Shown: positions 17,876-27,386 of the stretch, piece after piece | Layout: the number at the start of each line of letters is the position of its first letter | Numbering within the stretch: the stretch's first letter is position 1 | Assembly (NCBI RefSeq): GCF_025961225.1 | Contig: NZ_JAOQNG010000007.1 | Span: forward strand, 756,501-820,500 | Origin: Azospirillum canadense | GTDB taxonomy: Bacteria; Pseudomonadota; Alphaproteobacteria; Azospirillales; Azospirillaceae | DNA: 64,000 nt | Direction: 5' to 3' | Position numbers and translations under genes: made by a program | The notes under the pieces: generated by a model | What the model saw: the letters and a program-made list of their open reading frames with translations, nothing else | Database searches by the model: none | Told to the model about the DNA's origin: nothing

Positions 17876-18607
17876 ATGAGCGCTGCCCCTCGTTTGGAGA
17901 ACGCCGTCGTGATCACCGGCGCCGGGCGCCGGGTTGGATTCCATCTTGCCGAACGCATGCTCGCGTCGGGCAGACCGGTGATCGCCCATTACCGCACCCG
18001 CACCGAGGAAATCGAACGGCTGGGCGCGGCCGGGGCCGTCTGCCTGCAAGCGGATTTGGCTGATCCGGACGGCGGCCTTAGGCTGGCGGACGCGATCCGG
18101 AACGTCGCCGTCAGCCTGCGAGCGCTCATCCACAACGCGTCGGCCTTCGAGAAGACCGCCCCAAGCACGACCGACGCCCTTCGCCAGATGGATGCCTTTT
18201 ACGCCGTGCACCTGCGCGCGCCCTTCGCGCTCAACCGGGACCTTGCTCCGTTGCTGCGGGCCTGCCCGGAGCCGCGTTCCGACATCCTGCACATCACCGA
18301 CATCTACGCGGACAACCCCAATCCGCTTTTCGACGCCTATTGCGCGACCAAGGCGGGCCTCCAGAATCTGGCGTTGGCGTTTGCCAAGGGCTTGGCCCCG
18401 AAGGTCAAGGTCAATGTCGTTCAGCCCGGCCCCATCCTCTTCAAGGAGTGGCACAGCCCCGAAGCGCGCAAGCAGGTCCTGTCAGAGACGCTCCTCGGCG
18501 AGGAAGGCGGGGTCGAAGCGATCGGGATCGCGGTCGAAGCCATTCTCCAAAATCCTTATCAGACCGGTGCCGTCATCCCGGTGGACGGCGGCCGGCGCCT
18601 CGCCTAG
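17876..18607 (+). CDS. folM: FolM/PruA-like pteridine reductase (dihydromonapterin reductase)
   Basis: A 243-residue short-chain dehydrogenase of the FolM/PTR1 type. The cofactor loop TGAGRRVGFHLAE (14-26) carries the double arginine typical of NADPH-dependent pteridine reductases. The catalytic residues are D142 in HITDIYADNP, Y155 and K159 in YCATK, and VVQPGPI follows. FolM reduces dihydromonapterin to tetrahydromonapterin; the Agrobacterium relative PruA makes the pterin that PruR binds. AGGA eight bases before the ATG at 17876 sets the start; the open frame upstream is not coding-like. It is convergent with folK and their coding regions overlap by 126 bp. Confidence 0.88.
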   Translation: MSAAPRLENAVVITGAGRRVGFHLAERMLASGRPVIAHYRTRTEEIERLGAAGAVCLQADLADPDGGLRLADAIRNVAVSLRALIHNASAFEKTAPSTTDALRQMDAFYAVHLRAPFALNRDLAPLLRACPEPRSDILHITDIYADNPNPLFDAYCATKAGLQNLALAFAKGLAPKVKVNVVQPGPILFKEWHSPEARKQVLSETLLGEEGGVEAIGIAVEAILQNPYQTGAVIPVDGGRRLA

Positions 18608-19117
18608 GCGGGCCGTGTCGAGGCCGGCGTCTGGAAAGGGAACAGGGCACAACGTGCCGGCCGGGCCCGGCGGATGACGCCCGGTCAAAACGGCCAGCAG
18701 TTCCCGAAAGGGCGGGATTAGATACGAATCCACCGGCAGCGCGTCGAGGTCGGGCGGCGGCGTGAGCGTGTGCAGGCGGGCGACGAGGTCAAGGTCGGCC
18801 GCCCGGTCGCGTGTCTTGCACGCAGGATGCGCCCGATCCCGCCCCATCGCGACTTCGATCCCGACGCACATTGCCTTGCACGCGTCCGGGTCCAATTCAC
18901 TCGGAACGAACGCGCAGAAGTTGACGAAACGATGCTGGCTCGTCATCCCGACCGGGTCCGTGTAGTAGAAGCGGCTGAGAACGACGTGTCCGAACTCAGC
19001 CGCGAGATGCGTGACGATGCGCGCCGCACTCTTCTCCGGGTCGAGGTTCGTGCCGACACCAAGAATGTAGCCGGCCGAAGGCAGCGCACCGGGAGCCGGC
19101 GAGGGGAAAGAGTCCAT
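18482..19117 (-). CDS. folK: HPPK (FolK)-family protein with long C-terminal tail
   Basis: A 211-residue protein whose first 145 residues match 6-hydroxymethyl-dihydropterin pyrophosphokinase: YILGVGTNLDPE (17-28), SRFYYTDPVG with NF about ten residues on, GIEVAMGRDR (86-95), and the metal pair D108/D110 in AADLDLV. HPPK transfers pyrophosphate to hydroxymethyl-dihydropterin in folate synthesis. It could also be a paralogue that serves the adjacent pterin genes. Residues 171-211 are encoded opposite the 3' end of folM and look unconserved. The ATG at 19117 has GGA at the right distance; a GTG further upstream (19162) is less likely. It is divergent from pruR. Confidence 0.8.
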   Translation of the reverse strand: MDSFPSPAPGALPSAGYILGVGTNLDPEKSAARIVTHLAAEFGHVVLSRFYYTDPVGMTSQHRFVNFCAFVPSELDPDACKAMCVGIEVAMGRDRAHPACKTRDRAADLDLVARLHTLTPPPDLDALPVDSYLIPPFRELLAVLTGRHPPGPAGTLCPVPFPDAGLDTARLGEAPAAVHRDDGTGLIRILENGFDRDPDRFDPAFLAEERL

Positions 19118-19247
19118 GATCATTCCGTGGCGTTGGAGCGAGGCGGCAGGACGAGACGCCACGTCGGCGACGCGTCTTGATCATCGGTGGCTGAAGGCCA
19201 TGGCAAGCCGCCTTGAAGGCCCCACAATTTTTGCGGGTAAGCGCTCG

Positions 19248-19314
19248 GAGTGATGCTCATTTTTATTCAAGATCTCATAACGCGCGTTACCGTTGTCAAA
19301 AAATAGCATCACTC
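19248..19314. promoter_or_regulatory. Long-spaced perfect inverted repeat in the folK-pruR control region
   Basis: GAGTGATGCT (19248-19257) and AGCATCACTC (19305-19314) are perfect 10-bp inverse copies separated by 47 bases. They bracket a 12-bp palindrome and the presumed pruR promoter, in an AT-rich divergent intergenic region. Such spacing suits looping by a dimeric regulator or two half-sites. Confidence 0.6.
19278..19289. promoter_or_regulatory. 12-bp perfect palindrome, candidate operator
   Basis: TAACGCGCGTTA reads the same on both strands. It lies nearly at the centre of the long-spaced inverted repeat and just before the pruR -35 element, a good place for a regulator that controls folK and pruR together. 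Confidence 0.5.
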
Positions 19315-19322
19315 GGTTAATT
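19293..19322 (+). promoter_or_regulatory. Probable sigma-70-like promoter of the pruR operon
   Basis: TTGTCA (19293-19298) and TTAATT (19317-19322) are 18 bases apart. The region is markedly AT-rich compared with its surroundings. The right arm of the long inverted repeat lies between the two elements. Confidence 0.4.
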
Positions 19323-19396
19323 AATTTTCACTATTATTGCGCTCAAATGCAATCATGAACACTGCCCCCATGCTGCCCCTGAACCGCCATTCCCGC

Positions 19397-19902
19397 ATGA
19401 CCCGTAAGGTTTTCCTCTGCGCCGTCGGCGCGCTCCTGATCGGCCTCGCCGCACCGGCTTGGGCTGATCCCCTCCCCACTCCAGTGGAAAAGCCAATCCT
19501 TACCGTCTCTGGCCACATCAGCGTGACCAATCGGGGCGCCCTGGCCGAGTTCGACCGCGCGTCGCTCGAGGCGCTCGGCACCGTGTCGTTCACGACGACA
19601 ACGCCCTGGTACAAGGAGCCGGTGACGTTTGAGGGCGTCCCCCTGGCACGGCTCATGGAACGCCTCGGGGCGCGCGGCGAGACGATCGTCGCGACCGCGC
19701 TCAACGATTACAGCGGTGAAATTCCCATGGAAGATGTCCGCAACCGCCAAGTCATCCTCGCGCTGAAGCGCGATGGACGGTATATGCCGGTCAGCGACAA
19801 GGGGCCCCTGTTCATCGTCTACGATTTCGACCACGACCCCGAAGCAAAGAAGAACAAGTATTACAGCCGGTCGGTCTGGCAGGTTGTTCGACTTGCCATC
19901 CA

Positions 19903-19906
<4 letters not shown>
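19397..19906 (+). CDS. pruR: PruR-like periplasmic pterin-binding protein (SUOX-like fold)
   Basis: A 169-residue exported protein. Residues 1-23 are a signal peptide ending in AWA before DPLP. The mature part follows the single-domain molybdopterin-oxidoreductase-like pattern: TTTPWYKEPVTFEGVPLARL (67-86), ALNDYSGEIPMEDV, GPLFIVYDFDHDP (136-148) and YYSRSVWQV near the end. The whole protein has no molybdenum-ligand cysteine in that core. In Agrobacterium, PruR of this family binds tetrahydromonapterin in the periplasm and controls the membrane protein DcpA. Here the partner is the histidine kinase, whose GTG overlaps this stop. ATG 19355 is an alternative start; no candidate has a good ribosome site. 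Confidence 0.82.
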
Positions 19907-21387
<1,481 letters not shown>

Positions 21388-21469
21388 ATCCGCCGGGAGA
21401 CCACCGGAAAACCGCCGGGCGATGCGCGCATACCCGGCCACCAACACGCAGCAGCAAAGGACCCAGGAT

Positions 21470-22159
21470 ATGACCCACCAGGCAAGTGTTCTCGCGCTCG
21501 TCCAAGAGGCGCTGGTCGCGCGTCGCTCGAACGAGGCGCTGGACACGCCGCTGGACGAAGCCGGTGCGGAGGCGATGATCGAGGCTGCGGCGTGCAAGCT
21601 CGAAGAACTTCTCGACATTCTGCTCATCGATCATCGGAACGACCACAACACGCGCGACACACCGCGGCGGGTCGCCAAGATGCTCGTCCGGGAGCTGCTG
21701 CGAGGCCGTTTCGCGCCACCACCGGCCCTCACCGAGTTCAAGAACGCCGAGAACTTCGACCAGCTGATCGTCACGGGACCGATCGCGGTCCGCTCCACCT
21801 GCGCGCATCACCTCATGCCCATCTACGGAGCGGCCTACATCGGCATTCTGCCGGCCAAGGACGGCAACATCCTGGGGCTGTCCAAGTACGACCGCATCGT
21901 CGACCACTTCGCCGCCCGCTTCCAGATTCAGGAGGAGTTGGTCAAGCAGATCGGCAACTTCATCGTCGATCTGACGAAGCCGCGCGGTCTGGCGGTGCGC
22001 ATCAGCGCCGTGCACATGTGCAAGACACACCGGGGGGTCCGGGCCAGCCACGACAGTCGGATGGTGAACACGTCCTTCCACGGGGAGATGCTGGAATTCC
22101 GGGAGCTGCGCGACGAGTTCCTGCGCGAGTGCGCGACACTTGAGCAGGCGGCCCGCTGA
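21470..22159 (+). CDS. folE: GTP cyclohydrolase I (FolE)
   Basis: A 229-residue type I enzyme that converts GTP to dihydroneopterin triphosphate, the first step of folate and pterin synthesis. Zinc ligands are C111 and H114 in STCAHHLMPIYG and C184 in VHMCKTHRGV; H113 and H182 are also present, with LGLSKYDRIVDHF (136-148) and QEELVKQIGNF. The normal CEHH motif is CAHH here (A112), a rare change. AAAGGA eight bases before the ATG at 21470 fixes the start. It lies 82 bp after the kinase and 1 bp before the exporter, so it is part of the pruR operon, which points to a dedicated pterin supply. Confidence 0.93.
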   Translation: MTHQASVLALVQEALVARRSNEALDTPLDEAGAEAMIEAAACKLEELLDILLIDHRNDHNTRDTPRRVAKMLVRELLRGRFAPPPALTEFKNAENFDQLIVTGPIAVRSTCAHHLMPIYGAAYIGILPAKDGNILGLSKYDRIVDHFAARFQIQEELVKQIGNFIVDLTKPRGLAVRISAVHMCKTHRGVRASHDSRMVNTSFHGEMLEFRELRDEFLRECATLEQAAR

Positions 22160-22160
22160 C

Positions 22161-23066
22161 GTGGACCGCCTTGCCGCCCTGCATGGACGGGCAAAGGCCG
22201 GGTGGATCAGGGCCGAGATCATGCTTGCCGCCCTGCTGATGGCGGGATCCCTGGCCATGGTCCTGACCGCCGGAGCCTTGGCGCGTGAGCTCGGCACGCG
22301 TTATGCGCCCGGGGAGGTGCTCTTTCTCCGGTTCCTGATCTCGCTGGCGGTGGTCGGGCCAGCCGCCCTGGCCATGGCGGGGCGGCGCGCCGTCGTGGTC
22401 CAGCGGCCATACTCCCATGCAATCCGTGCGGTCACCGGGGTCGCCGCCGCGCTGATCTTCTACGCGGCGACGCAGCGGCTGCCCTTCGCCGATCTCGTGG
22501 CCTTGTCCTACTCGGCTCCGATCTTCGTGGCGCTTCTGTCGCGTCTCCTCATCGGCGAGCGCGTCAGCCCGCTGTCCGGGGCTTGCATCGCGCTCGGCCT
22601 TCTCGGCGTGTTCGTCGTCGCCCCGCCGACGCGGCTGGAGGTCTGGAGCTTGGCCGCGCTGGTCATGGCCGCGCTGAACGCGGTCTGCATCCTCGTCACG
22701 CGGCAAACCGCCCGGAGCGATGGGCCGGCCGCCACGGCGCTGGTGTTCGTGCTGGCCGGAACGGTGCTCACGCTTCCCGCGGCGATGGTGGACTTCAAGA
22801 CGCCGAGCTTGGCCGACGGCCCAACCTTTCTGCTTTTGGGAGGAGCCGCAGGCCTCGCCATCATCCTCAATGTGCTTGCCTTCCGCCGGGCTCCGGCCGC
22901 TGTCCTGGCACCCATCGACTATCTCGGCATCGTCGCCTCGATGGCCATCGGCTACCTGTGGTGGGACGAAACACCGACCTTGTCCATGGCGCTCGGCGGG
23001 GCATTGATCACGGCGGCCGGACTTGCCGGCGCGTTATCGGCGAGTGGAACCGCACGACGCTTGTGA
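22161..23066 (+). CDS. EamA/DMT-family transporter, possible pterin exporter
   Basis: A 301-residue protein with ten predicted membrane helices in two EamA repeats, the usual size for drug/metabolite exporters such as RhaT/YdcZ-like proteins. Recognisable blocks are EVLFLRFLISLAVVGPAALA, PFADLVALSYSAPIFVALLS with LLIGERVSPL, and YLGIVASMAIGYLWWDE in the second repeat. The start is taken as GTG 22161, 1 bp after the folE stop; TTG 22140 and ATG 22221 are alternatives. Family function is export of small metabolites across the inner membrane. Its place at the end of the pruR-kinase-folE operon suggests it carries a pterin to the periplasm, which is inference. Confidence 0.85.
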   Translation: MDRLAALHGRAKAGWIRAEIMLAALLMAGSLAMVLTAGALARELGTRYAPGEVLFLRFLISLAVVGPAALAMAGRRAVVVQRPYSHAIRAVTGVAAALIFYAATQRLPFADLVALSYSAPIFVALLSRLLIGERVSPLSGACIALGLLGVFVVAPPTRLEVWSLAALVMAALNAVCILVTRQTARSDGPAATALVFVLAGTVLTLPAAMVDFKTPSLADGPTFLLLGGAAGLAIILNVLAFRRAPAAVLAPIDYLGIVASMAIGYLWWDETPTLSMALGGALITAAGLAGALSASGTARRL

Positions 23067-23077
23067 CGGTGGCCTCA

Positions 23078-23097
23078 CCCCGGCGCAACCGCCGGGG
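23078..23097. terminator. Convergent hairpin terminator after the exporter
   Basis: CCCCGGCG, loop CAAC, CGCCGGGG: a perfect 8-bp GC stem between the two convergent stops at 23066 and 23125. On the plus strand it is followed by CCTTGTTG, a weak T-run, so it may act with or without Rho. Confidence 0.55.
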
Positions 23098-23124
23098 CCT
23101 TGTTGCACAAATGCGGGTCCGACG

Positions 23125-24144
23125 TCAGTCCGCGAGAAGTTCCTTCAACTTGGCATCGAGGAAGGCGACATCGTCGCGGCTGGTCCCCGGGCCGCCGGCG
23201 AAATGCCCCCAAATCGATGTGATCGGGATGAACTCGGCGTTCGGCATGTGCGCCACCTCGTTCTGGCTGTCCTCGGGCGGGAAGTAAAGGTCGGTCTGGC
23301 CGGGCATGACGAAGGCCCGCGCTTTGATGGCGCCCAAGGCCTTGCGGAAGTCCCCTTGGTAGAGTTCATTGTCGCTGATGTCGCCGTTCTGCCACGTCCA
23401 CAGCATGGCCAGAAGGTTGTTGGCATCCTTGGGCAGGAAAAAGCCTTCCCAAAAGGCGACGAGGAAATCCTCCAGCGAGGAGTATCCCAGCACGTCGATG
23501 TCGAGGCGTTCCCGGTAGAAGGCCTGCGAGAATCCCCAGCCGGCGTAGACGCGCGCCATGGCACGCAGACCTTTGGCCGGCTTCTCACGGTACCAACCGT
23601 CCTGCCACGCCGCATCGGCGGTGAGCGCGGCCTTCACCCCTTCAAGGAACACGAAATTGTGGCGCGAGCATTTGGCCGATCCGCAGAAAGGCGCGATCCG
23701 CTCCACCATGTCGGGATACAGCGCACCCCAGTGGAAGGTCTGCAGCGCGCCCATGGACCAGCCCGTGACCAGGCGCAGACGATCGATGCCGAACTTCTCG
23801 GTCACCAGCCGGTGCTGGAGGCGGACGTTGTCGCAGGCGGTGACCTGGGGAAAGCGCGGGCCGTTGTAGGGCTCCGGCGTGTTGTTGGGCGAGGACGACA
23901 GGCCATTGCCCAGCATGTTGGGAACGATGATGAAATGCTTGCCGGGATCCAGCGCCATGCCTTCGCCGATCAGCCACTCGTTGTCGTAATGCTGGCCGGA
24001 GTACCAGGTCGGGTAGACGATGGCGTTGTCCTTCGCCGCGTTCAGCGTCCCGTAGGTCTTGTAGGCGAGCTTGCAGCCGCGCAGCGTTGCGCCGCGCTGA
24101 AGGGTAACGTCGCCGAGATCATAGAGGTCGTAATCCACGGTCAT
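23125..24144 (-). CDS. MetX-like alpha/beta hydrolase
   Basis: A 339-residue alpha/beta-hydrolase of the homoserine-acetyltransferase-like class. The nucleophile elbow is GWSMG (TGWSMGALQTFHWG), the acid is in PGQTDLYFPPED and the histidine in SIWGHFAGGPG. Blocks such as YPTWYSGQHYDNEWLIGEG and FIIVPNMLGNGLSSSPNN are characteristic. It lacks the homoserine-specific features I would expect from true MetX, so a hydrolase or acyltransferase for another substrate is likelier. It is the last gene of the amide operon, 59 bp after the VWA gene, and might act on products or esters linked to amide use. Function not established. Confidence 0.82.
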   Translation of the reverse strand: MTVDYDLYDLGDVTLQRGATLRGCKLAYKTYGTLNAAKDNAIVYPTWYSGQHYDNEWLIGEGMALDPGKHFIIVPNMLGNGLSSSPNNTPEPYNGPRFPQVTACDNVRLQHRLVTEKFGIDRLRLVTGWSMGALQTFHWGALYPDMVERIAPFCGSAKCSRHNFVFLEGVKAALTADAAWQDGWYREKPAKGLRAMARVYAGWGFSQAFYRERLDIDVLGYSSLEDFLVAFWEGFFLPKDANNLLAMLWTWQNGDISDNELYQGDFRKALGAIKARAFVMPGQTDLYFPPEDSQNEVAHMPNAEFIPITSIWGHFAGGPGTSRDDVAFLDAKLKELLAD

Positions 24145-24203
24145 GGTGCGGTTCCTCCGTTATGCTTTTCCTTTGGTGCACGCGTTGGCGTGCCGTCTCC
24201 GCC

Positions 24204-26492
24204 TCAGTGGGACAGCCGCAGATAGAGGGCCGGCAGCTTCTCCGGCAGGCGTTCGACCCGATCCATCACCAGGAAGTTGCGCTGCCCGAACATGCGGGAC
24301 AGGTATTCTTTACCGTTCGGGTCCAACCCGATGCCGAACACGTCGATGCCGAGATGCGAGAGGGCGAGAACGGCTTTGCGCGCGTCCTCAAGGAGGTACC
24401 GCCGGTCCGCGATGTCGATGTCGGACGGCTCTCCATCCGTGATGACCAGCAGAAGCCGGCGGTGGGTCGACTGGCGCGCCAGGATGCGGCCGGCGTGCTT
24501 CAGCGCCGTCCCCAGCCGCGTGGACAGTTCCGCCGCCAGTCCGGCCAGCCGGGCCTTCGCCACTGCATCGTAGGGGCGGCGGAAGTCCTTGATCCGGTAG
24601 TAGCGGACCTCCTCGCGCCCGTTGGAGCAGAAGGCGTGGATCGCGAAGGGATCCCCCAATTCCGCAAGGGTGTTGGCGAAGAGAGCCGTTGCGTGCCGTT
24701 CCAGCGTCAGGATGGACTTGTCGGTGCCGCGGACGAGGTCGTTGGTCGAGGCCGAGATGTCGAGCAGCAGCAGGACGGACAGGTCGCGGTGCCGCCGCGC
24801 CAGCGTCGCGTAGACCCGCGTGTCCGGGGTTTCGCCGCGGCGGCGGCTGAGCGCCGCTTCGATGCAGGCGTCGAGGTCGAGCCGGTCGCCCTCCGGCTGG
24901 CGGCGCAACCACGCGGGCCGGCTCACCTTCGCGGAGCGGACCAGGGCGGTCAGCCGATCGACCACCGCCTTGTGCTGGTCGATGATCCGGTCGATGGAAC
25001 GCGCGCTGCCCTCATAGGCGAACCGCTCCACCACGCGGGCCCAGTCGGGCCGTTCGCGCCCGATCAGATAGTCCCACTCCGGGTAGCGGACCGGCGGCGC
25101 CGCGATCTCCGGATCGTCCGGGGCCGGTGCGCTCCTGTCCGGCCGCTCCGCGGGATCAGCCTCGCGCGGTTCGGGCGGAACGCCCGACGGGTCGCCGTCC
25201 TGTTCGGCGTGTTCGACGCGGTAAGCCTCGTAGACCGTTTCGGCCTCGGCCCGGTTGGCGGCCGCGGCGTCGCCGAAGTCCCACAGGCCGAGATTGTCGT
25301 CCCGGTAGGCCGGCTCCACGACATAGGTCTTAGCGTTGAACTGCACCCGCATCTGCCCGAGGTCGTTGCCGAGCAGGCCGCCAATGGTCCGGCTGATCGC
25401 CGGGTCAGCCCAGCTGTCTTCCCGTTCGAAGAACAGCGTCCGTCCCTTGGCGACCCAGGCGTTGTCGTCCTGGTAATGCGGATCGATGAGCGCCCGCGCC
25501 AGCCGGGCCATCAGCACCGGCGCCGTTCCCGCCCCGCCCGCTTCCGCCACATGGAACGGCAGCCACAGGCGCCGCAGCCCTGGATACCCGCGCATGGCGA
25601 GGTGCTCCACGCGCGCGTCCTCGATCAGCGAAACGAGCGCCAGCTGGAGTGGCTTGAGGCTGCCCACCGGAAAGCGCGGCCCGGAATGGCGCAGGTGGGC
25701 GCCGATGTGCACCAAGGACGCGCGGAACAGATCCTCGGCCCGCTGCCCGGCCACGCCGCGAAAGGTTTCCGGCATCCAGACCAGGCCATCGGAAAAGCTG
25801 GCCCGGCGCGGCACGCCACCCGCTGCGTCCGCCTTGGCGTGCCGCACGGGCGCGCGCAGGCGCCACAGGGCCGCCAGATAGGCCTTCAGGCGCCGCTCGA
25901 CCGCGGAGAAGGCAAGGTCGTCGGCCTCGCGATGCAGGGCGCGCAGCGACTCCCGAGTCGACAGCAGGAAGAAGGCGAGCCGCCGTCCGGGGTCGTCCGC
26001 CGCGGCGCGGACGCCGGCCAGGGCCCACGCCTCGAAGGCCGCCGGATCGAGTTCGGCCAGAAGCCCTTCGGTCCGGTCGAGCATCGGGGCCATCGATTCC
26101 GGGGCCATCGGCGCCAACCGCTCGACGGCCGCCAGCCACTCCCGGAAGCGGGACGGCGTGCCGAGACGCCGGGCCGCCTTGGGCGCCGCCGCCAGCAACG
26201 CCTGCGCGGCGCGGACGCCGGCGGTCCGTCCCAGGGCGATCGCCGTGTCGCCCAGGTCGATCACCGGGTCGGGCCCGATGATCTCGGCGCAGGCCAGCCC
26301 GCCACGCAGGTAGGCAAGCACGCAGGTTTGCCCGAGCGCCGCGTCGGCCATCGCGGCGCACGCGCGCAGCCATTGGTCGCGGGCGTCCGGCGGAAACCGG
26401 CGCCCGATCGCCGGCCAAGCCGGAATGACCGCGTCCGCGAGGTCCGGGTGATCCCGGAGCAGCGCGGACGCGGCGGAACCGAGGTCAAGCAT
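24204..26492 (-). CDS. NorD/CbbO-like von Willebrand factor A protein
   Basis: A 762-residue cytoplasmic protein with the NorD/CbbO architecture: a long helical N-terminal region, an acidic, proline-rich linker (about 430-480) and a C-terminal VWA domain. The MIDAS motif is DISAS at 578-582, with the later metal site in LVITDGEPSDID and GIDVFGIGLDP. Such proteins pair with a NorQ/CbbQ AAA ATPase and remodel or activate an enzyme, such as NO reductase or Rubisco. Here the neighbour is amidase AmiE and not either of these. Its start is 1 bp from the stop of the ATPase gene, so the pair is coupled. Confidence 0.9.
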   Translation of the reverse strand: MLDLGSAASALLRDHPDLADAVIPAWPAIGRRFPPDARDQWLRACAAMADAALGQTCVLAYLRGGLACAEIIGPDPVIDLGDTAIALGRTAGVRAAQALLAAAPKAARRLGTPSRFREWLAAVERLAPMAPESMAPMLDRTEGLLAELDPAAFEAWALAGVRAAADDPGRRLAFFLLSTRESLRALHREADDLAFSAVERRLKAYLAALWRLRAPVRHAKADAAGGVPRRASFSDGLVWMPETFRGVAGQRAEDLFRASLVHIGAHLRHSGPRFPVGSLKPLQLALVSLIEDARVEHLAMRGYPGLRRLWLPFHVAEAGGAGTAPVLMARLARALIDPHYQDDNAWVAKGRTLFFEREDSWADPAISRTIGGLLGNDLGQMRVQFNAKTYVVEPAYRDDNLGLWDFGDAAAANRAEAETVYEAYRVEHAEQDGDPSGVPPEPREADPAERPDRSAPAPDDPEIAAPPVRYPEWDYLIGRERPDWARVVERFAYEGSARSIDRIIDQHKAVVDRLTALVRSAKVSRPAWLRRQPEGDRLDLDACIEAALSRRRGETPDTRVYATLARRHRDLSVLLLLDISASTNDLVRGTDKSILTLERHATALFANTLAELGDPFAIHAFCSNGREEVRYYRIKDFRRPYDAVAKARLAGLAAELSTRLGTALKHAGRILARQSTHRRLLLVITDGEPSDIDIADRRYLLEDARKAVLALSHLGIDVFGIGLDPNGKEYLSRMFGQRNFLVMDRVERLPEKLPALYLRLSH

Positions 26493-26493
26493 G

Positions 26494-27294
26494 TCAGGCC
26501 ACCGACGCGGCGATCGCCGCGGAGAAGGCGTCGCGCACGTCCGCGTCGTCCGTGATCGGCAGCACGAGGGTGATTTCGCAGGCCTTGGCCAGGGGAATGC
26601 CGCGGGCGATCAGCCGCCCGGCGTGGATGAGCATACGCGTCGACACGCCCTCCTGAAGGCCCTGGCCCTTGAGGTTGCGCGAGCTGCCGGCGATGCGGAC
26701 CAGCAGGTGGGCGACGTCCGCCGGCACCTCGGCCTCGTGCGCGACGATCTCGGCCTCCACGGACGGGGCGGGGAAGTCGAATTCGATCGCCGCGAAGCGC
26801 TGCTTGGTTGATTCCTTGAGGTCCTTGAGGACGCTCTGGTAGCCGGGGTTGTAGGAGATGACGAGCTGGAAGTCCGGATGGGCGGTGATCAGCTCATTGC
26901 GCTTCTCCAACGGCAGAACACGGCGCGCGTCGGTCAGCGGATGAATCACCACCGTGGTGTCCTGGCGCGCTTCCACGATTTCATCGAGGTAGCAGATGGC
27001 GCCGTGGCGCACCGCCAGCGTCAGCGGCCCGTCGTGCCACCGCGTGCCCTCGGCATCGAGCAGATAGCGACCGACGAGGTCCGAGGCGGTCATGTCCTCG
27101 TGGCACGCCACCGTGATCAGCGGCCGGCCCAGCCGCCAAGCCATGTGTTCGATGAACCGGGTCTTGCCACAGCCGGTCGGCCCCTTGAGCATCATCGGCA
27201 TGCGCGCGGCGTAGGCGGCCTCGAACAGGCCGACCTCGTCGCTCACCGGCCGGTAGTACGGCTCTTCGTTGATGCGGAATTCATCCAGCACCAT
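26494..27294 (-). CDS. NorQ/CbbQ-like MoxR family AAA ATPase
   Basis: A 266-residue AAA protein with Walker A GPTGCGKT (38-45), Walker B AICYLDEIVEA (D104/E105), the sensor-1 region QLVISYNPGYQS and the C-terminal CbbQ/NirQ_C-type region with GVSTRMLIHAGRLI. It is the motor for the VWA partner encoded just downstream. In P. aeruginosa the ami operon also has an ATPase-type gene (amiB) next to the amidase, so this may be the counterpart. AGGAGGTG before ATG 27294 is one of the strongest ribosome sites in the window; the open frame upstream is a shadow of amiE. Confidence 0.92.
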   Translation of the reverse strand: MVLDEFRINEEPYYRPVSDEVGLFEAAYAARMPMMLKGPTGCGKTRFIEHMAWRLGRPLITVACHEDMTASDLVGRYLLDAEGTRWHDGPLTLAVRHGAICYLDEIVEARQDTTVVIHPLTDARRVLPLEKRNELITAHPDFQLVISYNPGYQSVLKDLKESTKQRFAAIEFDFPAPSVEAEIVAHEAEVPADVAHLLVRIAGSSRNLKGQGLQEGVSTRMLIHAGRLIARGIPLAKACEITLVLPITDDADVRDAFSAAIAASVA

Positions 27295-27341
27295 TCTCTC
27301 ACCTCCTGTCTGGCCGCGGCTCCCTTGTCGGCGGCGGAAGC

Positions 27342-27365
27342 GCGGGGCGGGCACGCCCGCCCCGC
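27342..27365 (-). repeat. Strong intercistronic hairpin between amiE and the AAA gene
   Basis: GCGGGGCGGGC and GCCCGCCCCGC form an 11-bp perfect GC-rich stem with almost no loop. There is no T-run after it on the minus strand. Its position 3' of amiE suggests protection of the amidase mRNA or partial attenuation of the downstream genes. Confidence 0.6.
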
Positions 27366-27386
27366 CTGTCGCCTCAGCCGTATGCC

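Noticed and set aside
24162..26555. A 797-codon open frame on the plus strand
   Set aside because: Antisense to the VWA gene, with low-complexity Arg-, Gly- and Gln-rich sequence and no motifs.
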